NCBI GenBank assembly: GCA_030272585.1
Contig: BSYQ01000007.1
Span: forward strand, 376,001 to 440,000
DNA: 64,000 nucleotides
Direction: 5' to 3'
DNA from: Bryopsis sp. KO-2023
Lineage: Eukaryota > Chlorophyta > Ulvophyceae > Bryopsidales > Bryopsidaceae
The notes under the pieces were generated by a model, which worked only from the letters and a program-made list of their open reading frames with translations, did not search any database and was not told where the DNA came from. Position numbers and translations under genes: made by a program. Each line of letters starts with the position of its first letter. Position 1 is the stretch's first letter. Positions 1-9,743 of this stretch are shown piece after piece.

Positions 1-750
1 GGATTATCCAAACATGCTCGGCAAGAGGACGATGCCTACAATACAGTGTTCGGAGCCTGGGCTTCTGGAGGAGTGATGGGGATTTTGTGTGAGTTATCTA
101 AGATACCCCACCGGAATTCTAGGTTTGCCCAGACAATCGAGAGCAGTCGGCCTTTCCCCCTTAAGTAAAAATATATTTTGATACAATAAAATATTAAGAA
201 AACATTGTATTTAACCAAATGAATGAATGAATATGACTAGTGTGAAAGATGGAAGCCCAATCAGTCTGGTTGTTATTCGACAACATCAGAAAACCTCTCC
301 TCTGGTTTAGAATATAATGGAGAAGAATTTTTTTTTGGTGTAGAATAGATCAACAGGCAACTGTGGGAAAAGTGGAAGAATTTTATTTTGCCCTATGTAA
401 AGCACCCTGATGCCCCCTCCCACTCTCTGAAACAAATGTTCAGAATGACTAATCAAGCGTGCATTTCTGTTTCAGTGGGGTCAGGCGGACCAACTCAGAG
501 ATTGGGCAGTATGGCTCTAGGAGCAGGTGTTGCTGGGTTGATTGGATTTCCAATGGGCCTAGCACAGCAGTACATCGTGTCAATGACAGTGGATGAAGAA
601 CAAGGTGATCCTTTGCAGCAAAAAGAGAAAACACCGGAAATCGCACAGCCCCAACCATCATACCCCACAAAGGACTACGATTTGGTAGGGGCAGCTGTGA
701 ACGAATTGGAGTCCAAACTAGCGAAAGGAAAACGAGATCCTGGTCAGTGA
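1..750 (+). CDS. Tim17/Tim22/Tim23-family inner-membrane protein (NDUFA11-like), 5' truncated
   Basis: Two exons can be read, <1-88 and 476-750. The donor GTGAGT at 89 and the acceptor TTTCAG ending at 475 join in phase (T + TG). The first exon reads DDAYNTVFGAWASGGVMGIL and the second opens LGSGGPTQRLGSMALGAG, then GLIGFPMGLAQQY. Small-residue-rich GxxxG helices of this type are typical of the Tim17/22/23 superfamily, which includes complex I subunit NDUFA11/B14.7 and TIMMDC1. The acidic DD before the glycine-rich helix fits NDUFA11 best. The C-terminal ~60 residues are polar and end in a basic KGKRDPGQ. The N-terminus lies outside the window, so a translocase subunit cannot be excluded. The product would be a mitochondrial inner-membrane protein. 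Confidence 0.7.
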
Positions 751-1346
751 TTGTTGATGCTACGGATGAGAGGTGATTTTTGTTTTTAGAGAAGGGTAGG
801 TTTTGTGCTGTGGTTTCTTTCTGTTTGTTTTTTGATTTTAGGGGACCTGTTGGAATCGTTGTGGAGTTTTCTTGCATCTGGGAAGGATTTAATGCAATCG
901 CTGCTCGAATGGTATTGTTTTCATTGCACATTTTTTGAATGGCTTTTTGTGGATCAACCGATTCTGAGAATATAATTCTGAATCAAGAAATATATCCCTA
1001 GATGTCTATTCACATTTACATAAACAAACAAACATGATTACATGCAAAGATTACATAGACAATGAAAAAGAAAGCACCACTTCATGCATATAAATGGAAT
1101 AGACCCAGTCATAGATACTGTTGGACTGGGGTTTTTGAACGGGAGCCATGAGGATCAGTTTGAGTGCATGTGAATATTGAAATGGATCAGTGAAATGTAT
1201 AGTCATGGGGAGAATGGTGAAGTCAGAAAGGATAAAGGAGTTGCTGTGAAAGAAAAAGGGCACCTGTTTAAAAGTTTGATTTGCAACTTTAACAATACTT
1301 TATTAGGAATGGTTTCTTTTGCTGAAGGAGGTTGGGAGTTTGAGAA

Positions 1347-1456
1347 TTGATTGATGCATTTATGTTAAATACATTATCGATTAATAGATCCATGATCGAT
1401 TGATGCATTTATGTTAAATTTATGTTAAATACATGATCGATTAATAGATCCATGAT
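1347..1456. repeat. Direct repeat, about 50-60 bp x 2
   Basis: Two copies of a unit reading cgattgatgcatttatgtt... then ...gattaatagatccatgat lie head to tail. The second copy carries an internal 10-bp duplication (ttatgttaaa). The unit contains several ATCGAT and GATC palindromes. It lies 250-360 bp upstream of the ubiquitin protease start and may belong to its promoter region, but no function is shown. Confidence 0.75.
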
Positions 1457-1457
1457 C

Positions 1458-1503
1458 GATTGATGGACTGAAGAAAACGCGATTGATGGACTGAAGAAAA
1501 CGC
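1458..1503. repeat. 23-bp tandem duplication
   Basis: The unit gattgatggactgaagaaaa plus cgc occurs twice without a gap, immediately after the repeat at 1347-1456 and starting with the same GATTGATG. It looks like recent slippage or duplication in the 5' flank of the ubiquitin protease gene. Confidence 0.8.
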
Positions 1504-1705
1504 ACGCCGTTCTCGAGTTTGGCTGGGATGAGTCGACATCCTAGCCCGTCGTCACGGGATTGCAGGATCGAAATTGCGCATCCTGCCAGTATCGTCGGGT
1601 GGGAAAGTCTTTCTGGGAACGATCATCTGCATTATTCTTTTTCTGTCCACACACCCATCGCTTTTCCCATCCCATCCTACCCCCAAACTCCCCAAGCTTC
1701 GAAAC

Positions 1706-3534
1706 ATGGCGACTGCCTTCGCCCTGACCTATCCATGGCTGCGAGTGCGAAGGATTACTCCCAAGAGACGACTGCCCCCCCTCGACGACGCGCGTCGATA
1801 TTGCTTGGGAGCCGGGAGGTGGAGGTCCTGGTATAGAGGTTTTGGCGTGAGGCGAGGGGATGTCTGCAGGGGTAGACCTTCACGCACGACGCACGCTCGG
1901 ACTGCCCCAGACGATCAAGCGCCAGGCTGTCGGGGAATGCGAAACAGCGGGAATAGTTGCTATCAGAATTCCATCCTGCAGTGCTTGAACTCGGTGCCCG
2001 AGTTCGTGGAGTACGTCAGAGGGAATGCTTCTTGGAGGGAGGAGGCGCGGGTGGGGCCGAAGCTGACGCGAGTTTTCGACGATATTTGGTCGAGCGAAAG
2101 GGGAAGCGTGATTTCGCCGGAGGAGGTCCAAAACGAGGTCGTGGACGTGGTGGATGGATTGACGCGGGGTGCGCAGGAGGATGCGCATGAATTCTTGGTC
2201 GGCCTCTTAAATGTAGGTATAATATTCAGTGCAACGCTGAAAAGAATGATGTCATCAGCATCATCAGTGCCAATTGAAAAAAAACATCCCTTAACTCTAA
2301 CTGTGCATCCTATGGCAGCAAGAGGTTATCCCAAACTTCCTGGATCTTGCCGTTAATTAAGGAAGTGACCGTTCCTGAACAAACCTTTATTTCTATTGGG
2401 GGGGATGGGAGGGGGGTGAATCTGTGGGATGTTTGTCGGGGAATTCAATGCAAAGTTGAATTCATAAACATATATATCGTCCCAGGTTGGAACATTTCCG
2501 ATGGGGGGTTGAAGAATGAAGAAAGTCCAAAAAAGAACCCATCGATGTCGAAAACGAAAAATTTCACTGACTCACTTGGTGGCAATCCGGAAGGGTGCGA
2601 GAGGTCGGTCAGTATTCGTGTTTTCCTTTAAAAGATTTCTTTTCATTGTCTCTTTTTTTTTGATAAGCACCGGGGTAAAGGAGAGAAAAAGAAATCTGAA
2701 ACAGGAGGTCGGGGGAGAAGAATTCCTGTTCGAAAGAGGAAGAAAAACAAAATTTTATTATCGTTATGATTATATGTTGTGTGTGTCTGTGTGTAGGCAC
2801 TTCGTGAAGAAGGTTCTAGAAATATTTCATCGCCCCAGTACCGGGAACTGGATGAGCGGTCTGACCACACCATTCAAGCAAAAGAAGAGTGGCAATATGC
2901 TCAAGAATGGAACAACAGCCCAATAGACGACATATTTGGGTTTCAAATCCACTCCACCATTAGTTGCCCTAGCTGTGGGAAGACTTCCCATAGATTCGAA
3001 TACGCGACCGAAATTCAAGTAGATATCCCTCAGTCAGACACCACCACAAGGTTGGACGACTGCTTCCGAGAATACACCAAGGCCGAGGTGCTGGATGGCT
3101 ACTCTTGCAGCGAATGCAAGAAATCGGTCAAAGCTTTGAGGAGGAGCGGGGTGTACAGATTTCCGAAAGCACTAGTGGTGGTGTTGAAGAGATTCACGTC
3201 GGAGTGGGATGGGTTTTCTTTAAAAGTGGGGAAAGTTCCGACTCCGGTGGAAATAGACAAAGATTGTGTTGATATGTCCATGGTATCCTCCAAATGGGGG
3301 GTAGCTGGTGAAGGTGTTGATTCGGGAGGACCAGGTGCCTACGACTTGGTGGCGATTTCAAATCATTTTGGTAGTTTGAACTTTGGACACTACACTGCAT
3401 TAGGCAGGGGGGTGGCTGACCAGGAGTTTCGAGAATTTGATGATTGGTGTGTAAGGAACGTTGATCAGAGGGGGTTTCAGTGTGACGGTGCATATATACT
3501 ATTCTTTACGAGAAGGGATGACAATGGGATTTAA
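1706..3534 (+). CDS. Ubiquitin-specific protease (USP, peptidase C19)
   Basis: Two exons, 1706-2212 and 2797-3534, with a phase-0 GT-AG intron, give about 414 residues. The Cys box GMRNSGNSCYQNSILQCL carries the nucleophile. QEDAHEFL matches the QQDAHEF element. CPSC and CSEC pairs form the usual zinc ribbon. The His box reads SLNFGHYTALGR, followed by FREFDDWCV with the acidic residue of the triad. All catalytic parts are present, so the enzyme should remove ubiquitin from proteins. I chose ATG 1706 because it lies in good context (aacATGG) and the Arg-rich leader follows it; an in-frame ATG at 1574 would add 44 residues. The leader (about 70 residues, Arg-rich) has no recognised domain. The catalytic domain is compact, and the substrate is not predictable. 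Confidence 0.9.
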
Positions 3535-3635
3535 ATTCTTTAGATTTCTTACCTGCACAATATATCTGTTGAGAAAAAGTTGTGGATATTTTTAGAGACG
3601 CGAAGAGCAAATGCCACTTACAATACCACCGGAAA

Positions 3636-6600
3636 TCACCCGAAGATCTCTGCATGAAATCGAAACTTTGTGGCAAACCCAGACTTCCTCATGCATTGTC
3701 GGTTGAGCTCTTGAGCCAGTGCAGGAGGTCCGCAATAGAAAACCCCGATGGTTGATTTTTGATGAGACGATCGAACGCGAGCGAACGTTTCATCCCAGTA
3801 GGGGCGGCCATAGTGCTTGTGGACTTTTGCTTGCAGCCCAGTTCCAAACTCTATGTCCAAGGGAGTTGGAGCAACGACCTGAGTGAGACAACACCACACA
3901 GCTAATCGGTACATTGAGGGCGTGTAAACTTGAGCGCTACCGACCAGAGACCTCGTGAGGGACAAGCTGATAGGTGCACCCACTGGAGGCTTCTCCCTTG
4001 TTATGTGGACGTTCAAGTCAAGAATACACCGAGGATCGTCTTCAGCAACATCGTCAAGCAATTGCTCAAACCAGGCGGCTTGTCCAGACTCCCTCACCAT
4101 CCAGTGAAAGTAAATTCTTTCCACATCGAAATCTTGCATGTCGATGTTCTGGCGAAAGAAACGCACATACATCACCGTCACAGTCCACACACGCAGGACA
4201 TCTTACTTTCAGCAATGAACTGGTCTGTTAGACCTACCGTGTGGCACTTGGGGCATCGGTGTTTCTTGAACTTGTTCAGTACATCCCTCATGACCGAAAT
4301 AAAAGGCGTCACTCCAACCCCAGCACCGATCAACATCAGAACTTTGAAACTCTCAAACTCTTGAGTTGGAGCTCCATACGGCCCGTCTACAAGAATGTCC
4401 GGGAGATCGGGGGTCAACCCCGCCACAGCGGCAGGACTTATATCCTGAAGAGTTCTCTCCAGCTGCTCTAGGTCGCTTGCATCAACCCCTAAGGTTTTTT
4501 TCACAACATTATTGCCACTAATATCGAAGCGATATCGTTGTGGTATGGGGATGCGGGAAACACCAGTATCGCACCTGTCTTGTGAATCTTCAGCTTCGCC
4601 AAGGCTTTAAATTCAGTTTCAGCTGTGCTTTTGTTGAAGTCTGTCGCCTTAGTACTCTTATCCTCGCTCTTGCGAGAGGAAAAGAACCTTCCTAAACTTC
4701 CTGAGAACAATGTAGAAAGTTTCGACTCTGCTCGTGGGAGAGTTCCGACCATAGCTGAGGCGGGGGGGAGCTCGTGCTGCGCCTCAGAGATCGGTGTCAA
4801 ACCCCTTTGTCGAAGCCGAGTCCGTCTGTAGCTAGCCCGTCCGGATACAAACCCAGTGTCGTTTCTTTCTTTCTCTTCTGTGGGGTATGTGATTGGGACA
4901 GCATAGGTTTCAAAGGGATCCTGTTCGTCTGTGTATCTGGGTGTTCCTCGAGCCTTGAACGGTGAATCCGAAGGGGTGTGGTCCAACGGTAAAACGAAAT
5001 AGACATGAGTTCCCTTTGTACGCTTCGTTCTCTTCCTGCGTACAAAATCGAAATGTTGTGGAGGTTCTAAATTGACTGACCCCAGTTGCTAGCCGGCGTG
5101 TCTACCAACCTGTCGGTTTCCAAGTCATCTTCATCCTCCTCAACGTGAACCTTTTGTCCATCCTGGGAGAACACTATGGGTGGCGGCTTGTAAAAGAACG
5201 ACTGCGCCCTGGGTAAAAAAAAACTTGACACTTACAGCAGTTTTTCAGAGATTATGTCGTCACATATCAGCAACTATCGTCGGGTGCACAGTCGCTCAAA
5301 CTATTTCACCTGTCCATTTTTTTCTTTGCAGTGTTGTCTGGGTCGATCCATTGAGCTCTGAGAATCGGAGCAAGGCCGGGATTTCTCACCAAATACTGTT
5401 CAAGAGCGCATCTACTTTCTATCAGTCTTTGCTCTATAGTGTCGTGCAATGATGTCGTCCAGTCCCCAGCTGAACGAATATGTACGCTGATGAAATCGTC
5501 ACCAGGTGCCGATGTGAGCGAAAAGGGATGCCACTCGAACAAAGAGAGGTGGGGGGCGTTGATGAAGACATACATGCCAGGAGTGTAGTAAAATCTTTTT
5601 GGCTTGGCGAGCTTAAGCCCCACAACTTTGCCTTCCAACAGCTGTACATCGAGCACTCTCGTGTTCTGGGTGCTCTGGCGATAGAAGCGGAGGGCTCTTT
5701 CAAAAAGGTAAACAATTACGGGAACACCTGCAGACAGAAATAATTATTTGTGCATAGAATTGATGTTTTCTGGGAAGCATTGTTAGTTCAAAGGCGATGA
5801 AAAACAGCGAATCTCCTGAATTTCGAACTGTCCAGAAGGAATCTGCTTCGTACCAGCCCAGAGCCAAGCGTCACTCTTCCCCCATTCGTTCCTTTCATCT
5901 GGAAGAGCGGGCATCGGATGGAAGAACATCAAGAGGTAGAAAAACGCAAACAGGTGATGGGTGTACCAGAAATAATTGAAATTGTTGAGAACCTGCACAG
6001 GATTCCACATCTTCTCTTAAGAGTAACAAGAAAACGTTGCATTGATTTGTGCTTCCACCAGATTCCCATTTGATAGCCACTGCTCCAAAGCCTACTTCTT
6101 TGCAGCATTTTTGTGTGGCTATTTGTGTGTTCAGAAACCTGGCCCCATGAGCGACAATTGTTGAATAACCAAATCACCTTGCCAAGCCGAGTTGAGCGAA
6201 TCCATGCGCTCCTTCGAGGCCACGGAGCAGCAAAAGCGAATGCGATTGTGAACAATGTCAACATCCCGATCCCAGTGACTCCCTCTACCGACAGCCATAT
6301 CTCCCATCTTGTCGGTTGCTTTGTCCCAGGAAACGCAGCATTCCACAGTGCGTTCCGATTGGGATCAGATGCGTTCATAAAGTCGAAAACGTGCAGAATT
6401 GCGTGTGTCCACGCGAGAACGAAACCCACCTCCCCAATGATCATATGAAATGGAATAAGATCATCGAAGGGAAAAACCTTTTTCAACCACGTTGATCTAT
6501 TGAACAGAGAGGCTTTGTTAAACACAAAAAATGCTCAGTCAGCCCCTGCCACAAAGATAGCTGAAAAATCTAAATAAGCTCACCTGAGCCATGTGGTGGT

Positions 6601-6975
6601 GTTCCTGGAGACGGGAAGCAAAATAACTGAGAAAATTAGCTTCATGGCTTGCCCACAACCCTTAGCCAATGGCAGAGTCCTACCCATGAGTCGAGTCTTT
6701 GCCATGTCCTTTTCCAAGCCTGGAAAACAAACAGCGGGGGACGCCCGAAATATCACACTGTGGCGTTCACAACACAGCCGCTGCAAACTGCACCCTCAAC
6801 TTGTACAATCCTTCTCACCATAGAGATATTTGTCGCATCTCCATTTGAACACTGCGATCACCGCCGCGGTGAATCCCAGGCCCCATAGTAACTTCACGGT
6901 ATTGTTGTCAATCCAGTAGAGCCAACGTCTGATTCTGCTTGGGCTGGACGTCACCACAAGCTTTCGCGAGGGCAT
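3636..6975 (-). CDS. NADPH oxidase (NOX/RBOH family), nine exons
   Basis: Exons on the minus strand: 6975-6819, 6719-6584, 6496-6178, 5992-5854, 5727-5390, 5201-5110, 5035-4575, 4488-4238 and 4148-3636. All introns are GT-AG and all phases agree; the sum is 2406 nt, or 801 residues. The ferric-reductase membrane domain carries the heme ligands as H-X13-H ([16 protein letters not shown]) and H-X12-H ([18 protein letters not shown]). The FAD motif is [15 protein letters not shown]-binding elements are [21 protein letters not shown] and YCGPP. The C-terminus [10 protein letters not shown] matches the NOX consensus end. The enzyme moves electrons from cytosolic NADPH across a membrane to make superoxide. 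Roughly 200 Ser-, Lys- and acid-rich residues (exons 5201-4575) separate the FAD from the NADPH lobe. I found no EF-hand exon in frame upstream of MPSRK, so calcium control as in plant RBOH is not supported, although a missed 5' exon is possible. Confidence 0.93.
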
Positions 6976-7154
6976 TTCCCTTTCGTTTGCCTACACAACA
7001 TCTTTGAATCAATAACAGTAGAGTATATACGTTCTGAAAGACCTTGCTGCAGCTTGTCATAGTTAGAAAATAACGCAATCGAAAAACTGGCTTGAGGTCA
7101 AAACCTGAGTTCGTTGGCCGCTTTGAACAACCCACTGGGTCTATTTAGCAAAAA

Positions 7155-7423
7155 TTATTCCAACTGTATGTCCACAAACAGATACCAAGCAATTGCTCCT
7201 GTGAGACGGCAAAACTCGATGAGAGAGTCTTACGTTCAGTCGGCGTCAAGACACGGATTCTGTCATATGCCGCATAAAGAACATACAGAACAAACGGGTT
7301 GATGGGGGGGATCTGTTTGATTTGTTTACAATCATGTGGTAGTAAATGGAACACGAACATCCACAGGCCGGCATTTGAAAGAACAATTTTGTGGCATGCT
7401 GCCGATCCGCAGAAACAAGTTGT
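7155..7423 (-). CDS. Candidate last two exons of an unrecognised membrane protein
   Basis: Exon 7423-7234 follows a TTAG acceptor and ends at donor C|GTAAGA. It splices in phase to 7198-7155 (acceptor TCTCACAG), which ends in TAA. The joined peptide runs CGSAACHKIVLSNAGLWMF, then NPFVLYVLYAAYDRIRVL and TPTERAIAWYLFVDIQLE. It has a Cys-rich opening (CFCGSAAC) and two hydrophobic stretches. The CxC...C opening resembles those in the exons at 8062-8788, so this may be the 3' end of the same transcription unit; intervening exons were not resolved. The family is not recognised. The alternative is spurious open reading between NOX and its upstream neighbour. Confidence 0.35.
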
Positions 7424-7695
7424 CTAACGCGGGATAGCGTCGCACAGAAATTCTTTAGGAACAGGGACACTTCAAGTGGATCTTGAATACTTCAAGTGCA
7501 TGCAAACACAACGGCGGTTAAGTGGAGAGTGCTCCAAACAAAGAACTCGGTTCTGTTATCGGACTTTTTTTTCTCAGTCACTGAATCCCACAGTGCAAAA
7601 GTGCACACTGGTCACAGCAACCCCAGCCCACCAACTCAGCACTACCCCACGACGAGCATTACAATCCCTGTGTAAGATGTGGGTGTGTCTTTGGG

Positions 7696-7727
7696 CTGTT
7701 CCAGCCACGTCTACTTGGCTGGAACAG
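7696..7727. other. Perfect 11-bp inverted repeat (hairpin)
   Basis: The arms ctgttccagcc and ggctggaacag are exact reverse complements around a 10-nt loop (acgtctactt). The stem is GC-rich and could fold in RNA of either strand. It lies between the candidate exons at 7155-7423 and 8062-8788. No U-run follows, and there is no tRNA or snRNA match. It may sit in an intron or mark the end of a transcript. Confidence 0.7.
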
Positions 7728-8061
7728 TGTGTATTGGTACTTGTGCCGTCCAGCGTTCGATTCTTAGCCTTTCGGCGTGAAGAGTGTTCGGTGGAGAACC
7801 TTTGTTACAATCCCAAGATGCTTGTTAACGATGGATTCTAGACCACGATTCCCCAGCACACATACTGTGCCCATTTGTGTCATCGCCTGAAAACCCCAAA
7901 TATTAATGTAGACTCTCCCTTGCATTCGTACCGCCACTCACTGCCCCTTCTTCAGACACAGAAAAACACAAATATTATTCTCACCATCTTTACACATAAT
8001 TTCGTATTTCCATGGGATCCATGGATACGCATTTTCCATGTTCATGCAGCACAGTGTCGAA

Positions 8062-8788
8062 TTAAGATTTGATAGGGAGAGTTCGAACAACCGGCAGATC
8101 CAGCGGTGTACTTGAGACGGAGTCGATTAAGCACTCGTTTACAACACAGTTTCCGAGAGGGAAGAGAAGAGGTGAATAAAACCCAGAGTGTCTTCCTAAA
8201 CACCACGGTCCGTGGTCCACGGATGCCTTGCGACCCCACAGCCATACACGTGCACGTCCAACTCATCTCACACTACGGGTTACTCAGCCCTAAATCCTTG
8301 ATATCCAAATATAGATACGACAACAGGGAATTGCGGACGTGTTCAGCATCACATTCTGAGCACTTGCATGCACTGAGACAGTCCACGCGTATCTCTCTGG
8401 TGCCTATGTGCAAGTTTCTGGACGAGGACGATTCACACTAGTCAAGAGCCAGCTGTTGGGTGAACGACAGGATTTTTCTATTGTTCTGGAGGGACGACTG
8501 TGACTATCCATAGAGAAGAGTCAGAAGTTTGAAAGCATCATCACTGATGCCCCCACACCATTATTTCACACCAAGGACACAGACAAACTTCATACAATTG
8601 AAAAGAGAACAGCCAGGTCTTACAATAGAAAGAAAATATGCGACACGATCACGGTCCTTGACAGCAGCAAACTTAAATCTCAATATCTTCGAGGTACATT
8701 CTTGACAAGAACATTCGCATGACAGATCCCCGCGTCTGTAGTACCAGCCCGTGGGGGGTGCACCGTTTTTACTATAAGATTCATCCCA
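8062..8788 (-). CDS. Candidate three-exon Cys-rich protein segment, 5' end unresolved
   Basis: Three exons fit together in phase: 8788-8624 (acceptor GCTAG, donor ATT|GTAAGA), 8437-8284 (acceptor ACTAG, donor A|GTAACC) and 8195-8062 (acceptor TTTAG, stop TAA). The joined segment is about 150 residues. It has two similar Cys clusters, LSCECSCQECTSK and CLSACKCSECDAE, and a third Cys pair in GNCVVNECLIDSV. No start codon could be tied to the first exon. The signal-peptide gene just upstream (9050-9743) could be its real 5' part. I do not recognise the family; the Cys spacing suggests a disulphide-rich secreted or metal-binding protein. Three phase-consistent exons in otherwise dense stops support coding, but transcript evidence is lacking. 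Confidence 0.45.
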
Positions 8789-9049
8789 CTAGCATTTTCT
8801 CCCTGTTCTACTCAATTCAGTGCACCCCACCAAGCCCTGGCTGAAACCCTGGTCGATTTCTTCATATTAGACTCAACCATATTCATGACAGGCATCTGGC
8901 AGTACCCATTATATGCAAGGAGAAAAAAATCGGTCTTCCGAGCCATTCCATGACCACCCAGGTATAATTAAACCCAGCCCTCCCTTAATGTATACAAGCC
9001 CATGCCACAACCTAATTAAGAACCCTGCATTCCCCCATGAGTTGTTAAC

Positions 9050-9743
9050 CTAAAGTGTCAAATAGAGCATGGCAATAGCAGAAAGAACAGTCAACCAGCG
9101 AGAGGCGTGAATTCCATACTCGGAGCCGCTCACTTCATCCTGTCAACACCGAGAGGAAACACTCCTGTTATTCCCTCTGGAACTGCAGCACGGCGATACA
9201 ACGAACGTTGGAGCAAACAGCAGATAGCTCACCTCCGACACCGGACCTTCAGCGTCGTCAAGGGCCTTGGCAATTTCAGATTCGGAGTCAGCTGGGGCTG
9301 CAGCAGGGGCTCCCCCAGACACCTCAAGTTCGTCTTGAAGTAAAACGCGAATCGTATTGCTATCCAAGTCTACAAAACGACGACATCCAATCAAATCTCG
9401 CTAGACAGACGTTCAGTGCGCTAAAGTGTTGAGACCCTGCAGGACGGCTCGTCTCGTGTAAGCGCGCCAGAGAGAGAGAGGGGGGGGGGGAGGCAACTGC
9501 AGGTGTCGTCCCGACAGCGAGATTCACTGCGCGTCGGCATCCGCTGGGTTTCATACCCCAAACTTTCTTGAAGTGCAGGTTGTGCTCGTTGTGGCAGAAA
9601 ATCTCAGTCGCCTTTTCCGGGAACAATCCTGAGGTGCTGTGCGTGTTTCGAGAGCTCTACACACCTTCTTGTGCAGCCTCTGCGCTGACGAAGAACAAGA
9701 CGACGAGGAGAAGAGCTCCCAACACAACTGCAGCGGTTTTCAT
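9050..9743 (-). CDS. Small secreted or GPI-anchored-like protein
   Basis: Exons 9743-9665, 9369-9233 and 9139-9050 (phases 1 and 0) give about 101 residues. The N-terminus MKTAAVVLGALLLVVLFF then VSAEAAQE is a classic cleavable signal peptide, with the likely cut after an Ala in SAEAA. The middle is acidic and Ala/Pro-rich (SGGAPAAAPADSESEIA). The C-terminus RWLTVLSAIAMLYLTL is hydrophobic to the last residue. A signal peptide, an Ala/Pro/Ser spacer and a hydrophobic tail are the layout of arabinogalactan-like GPI-anchored peptides; a type I membrane anchor is the alternative. Intron 1 holds a (GA)n-G12 run near 9472-9492. A different splice of exon 3 (a GTATGG donor lies inside it) could join this gene to the Cys-rich exons downstream. 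Confidence 0.6.

Noticed and set aside
7798..7886. Open minus-strand exon-like frame after TTTTCAG (AMTQMGTVCVLGNRG...)
   Set aside because: It contains a strong internal GTATGT donor and could be read in two frames joined to different upstream exons; too ambiguous to call on its own.
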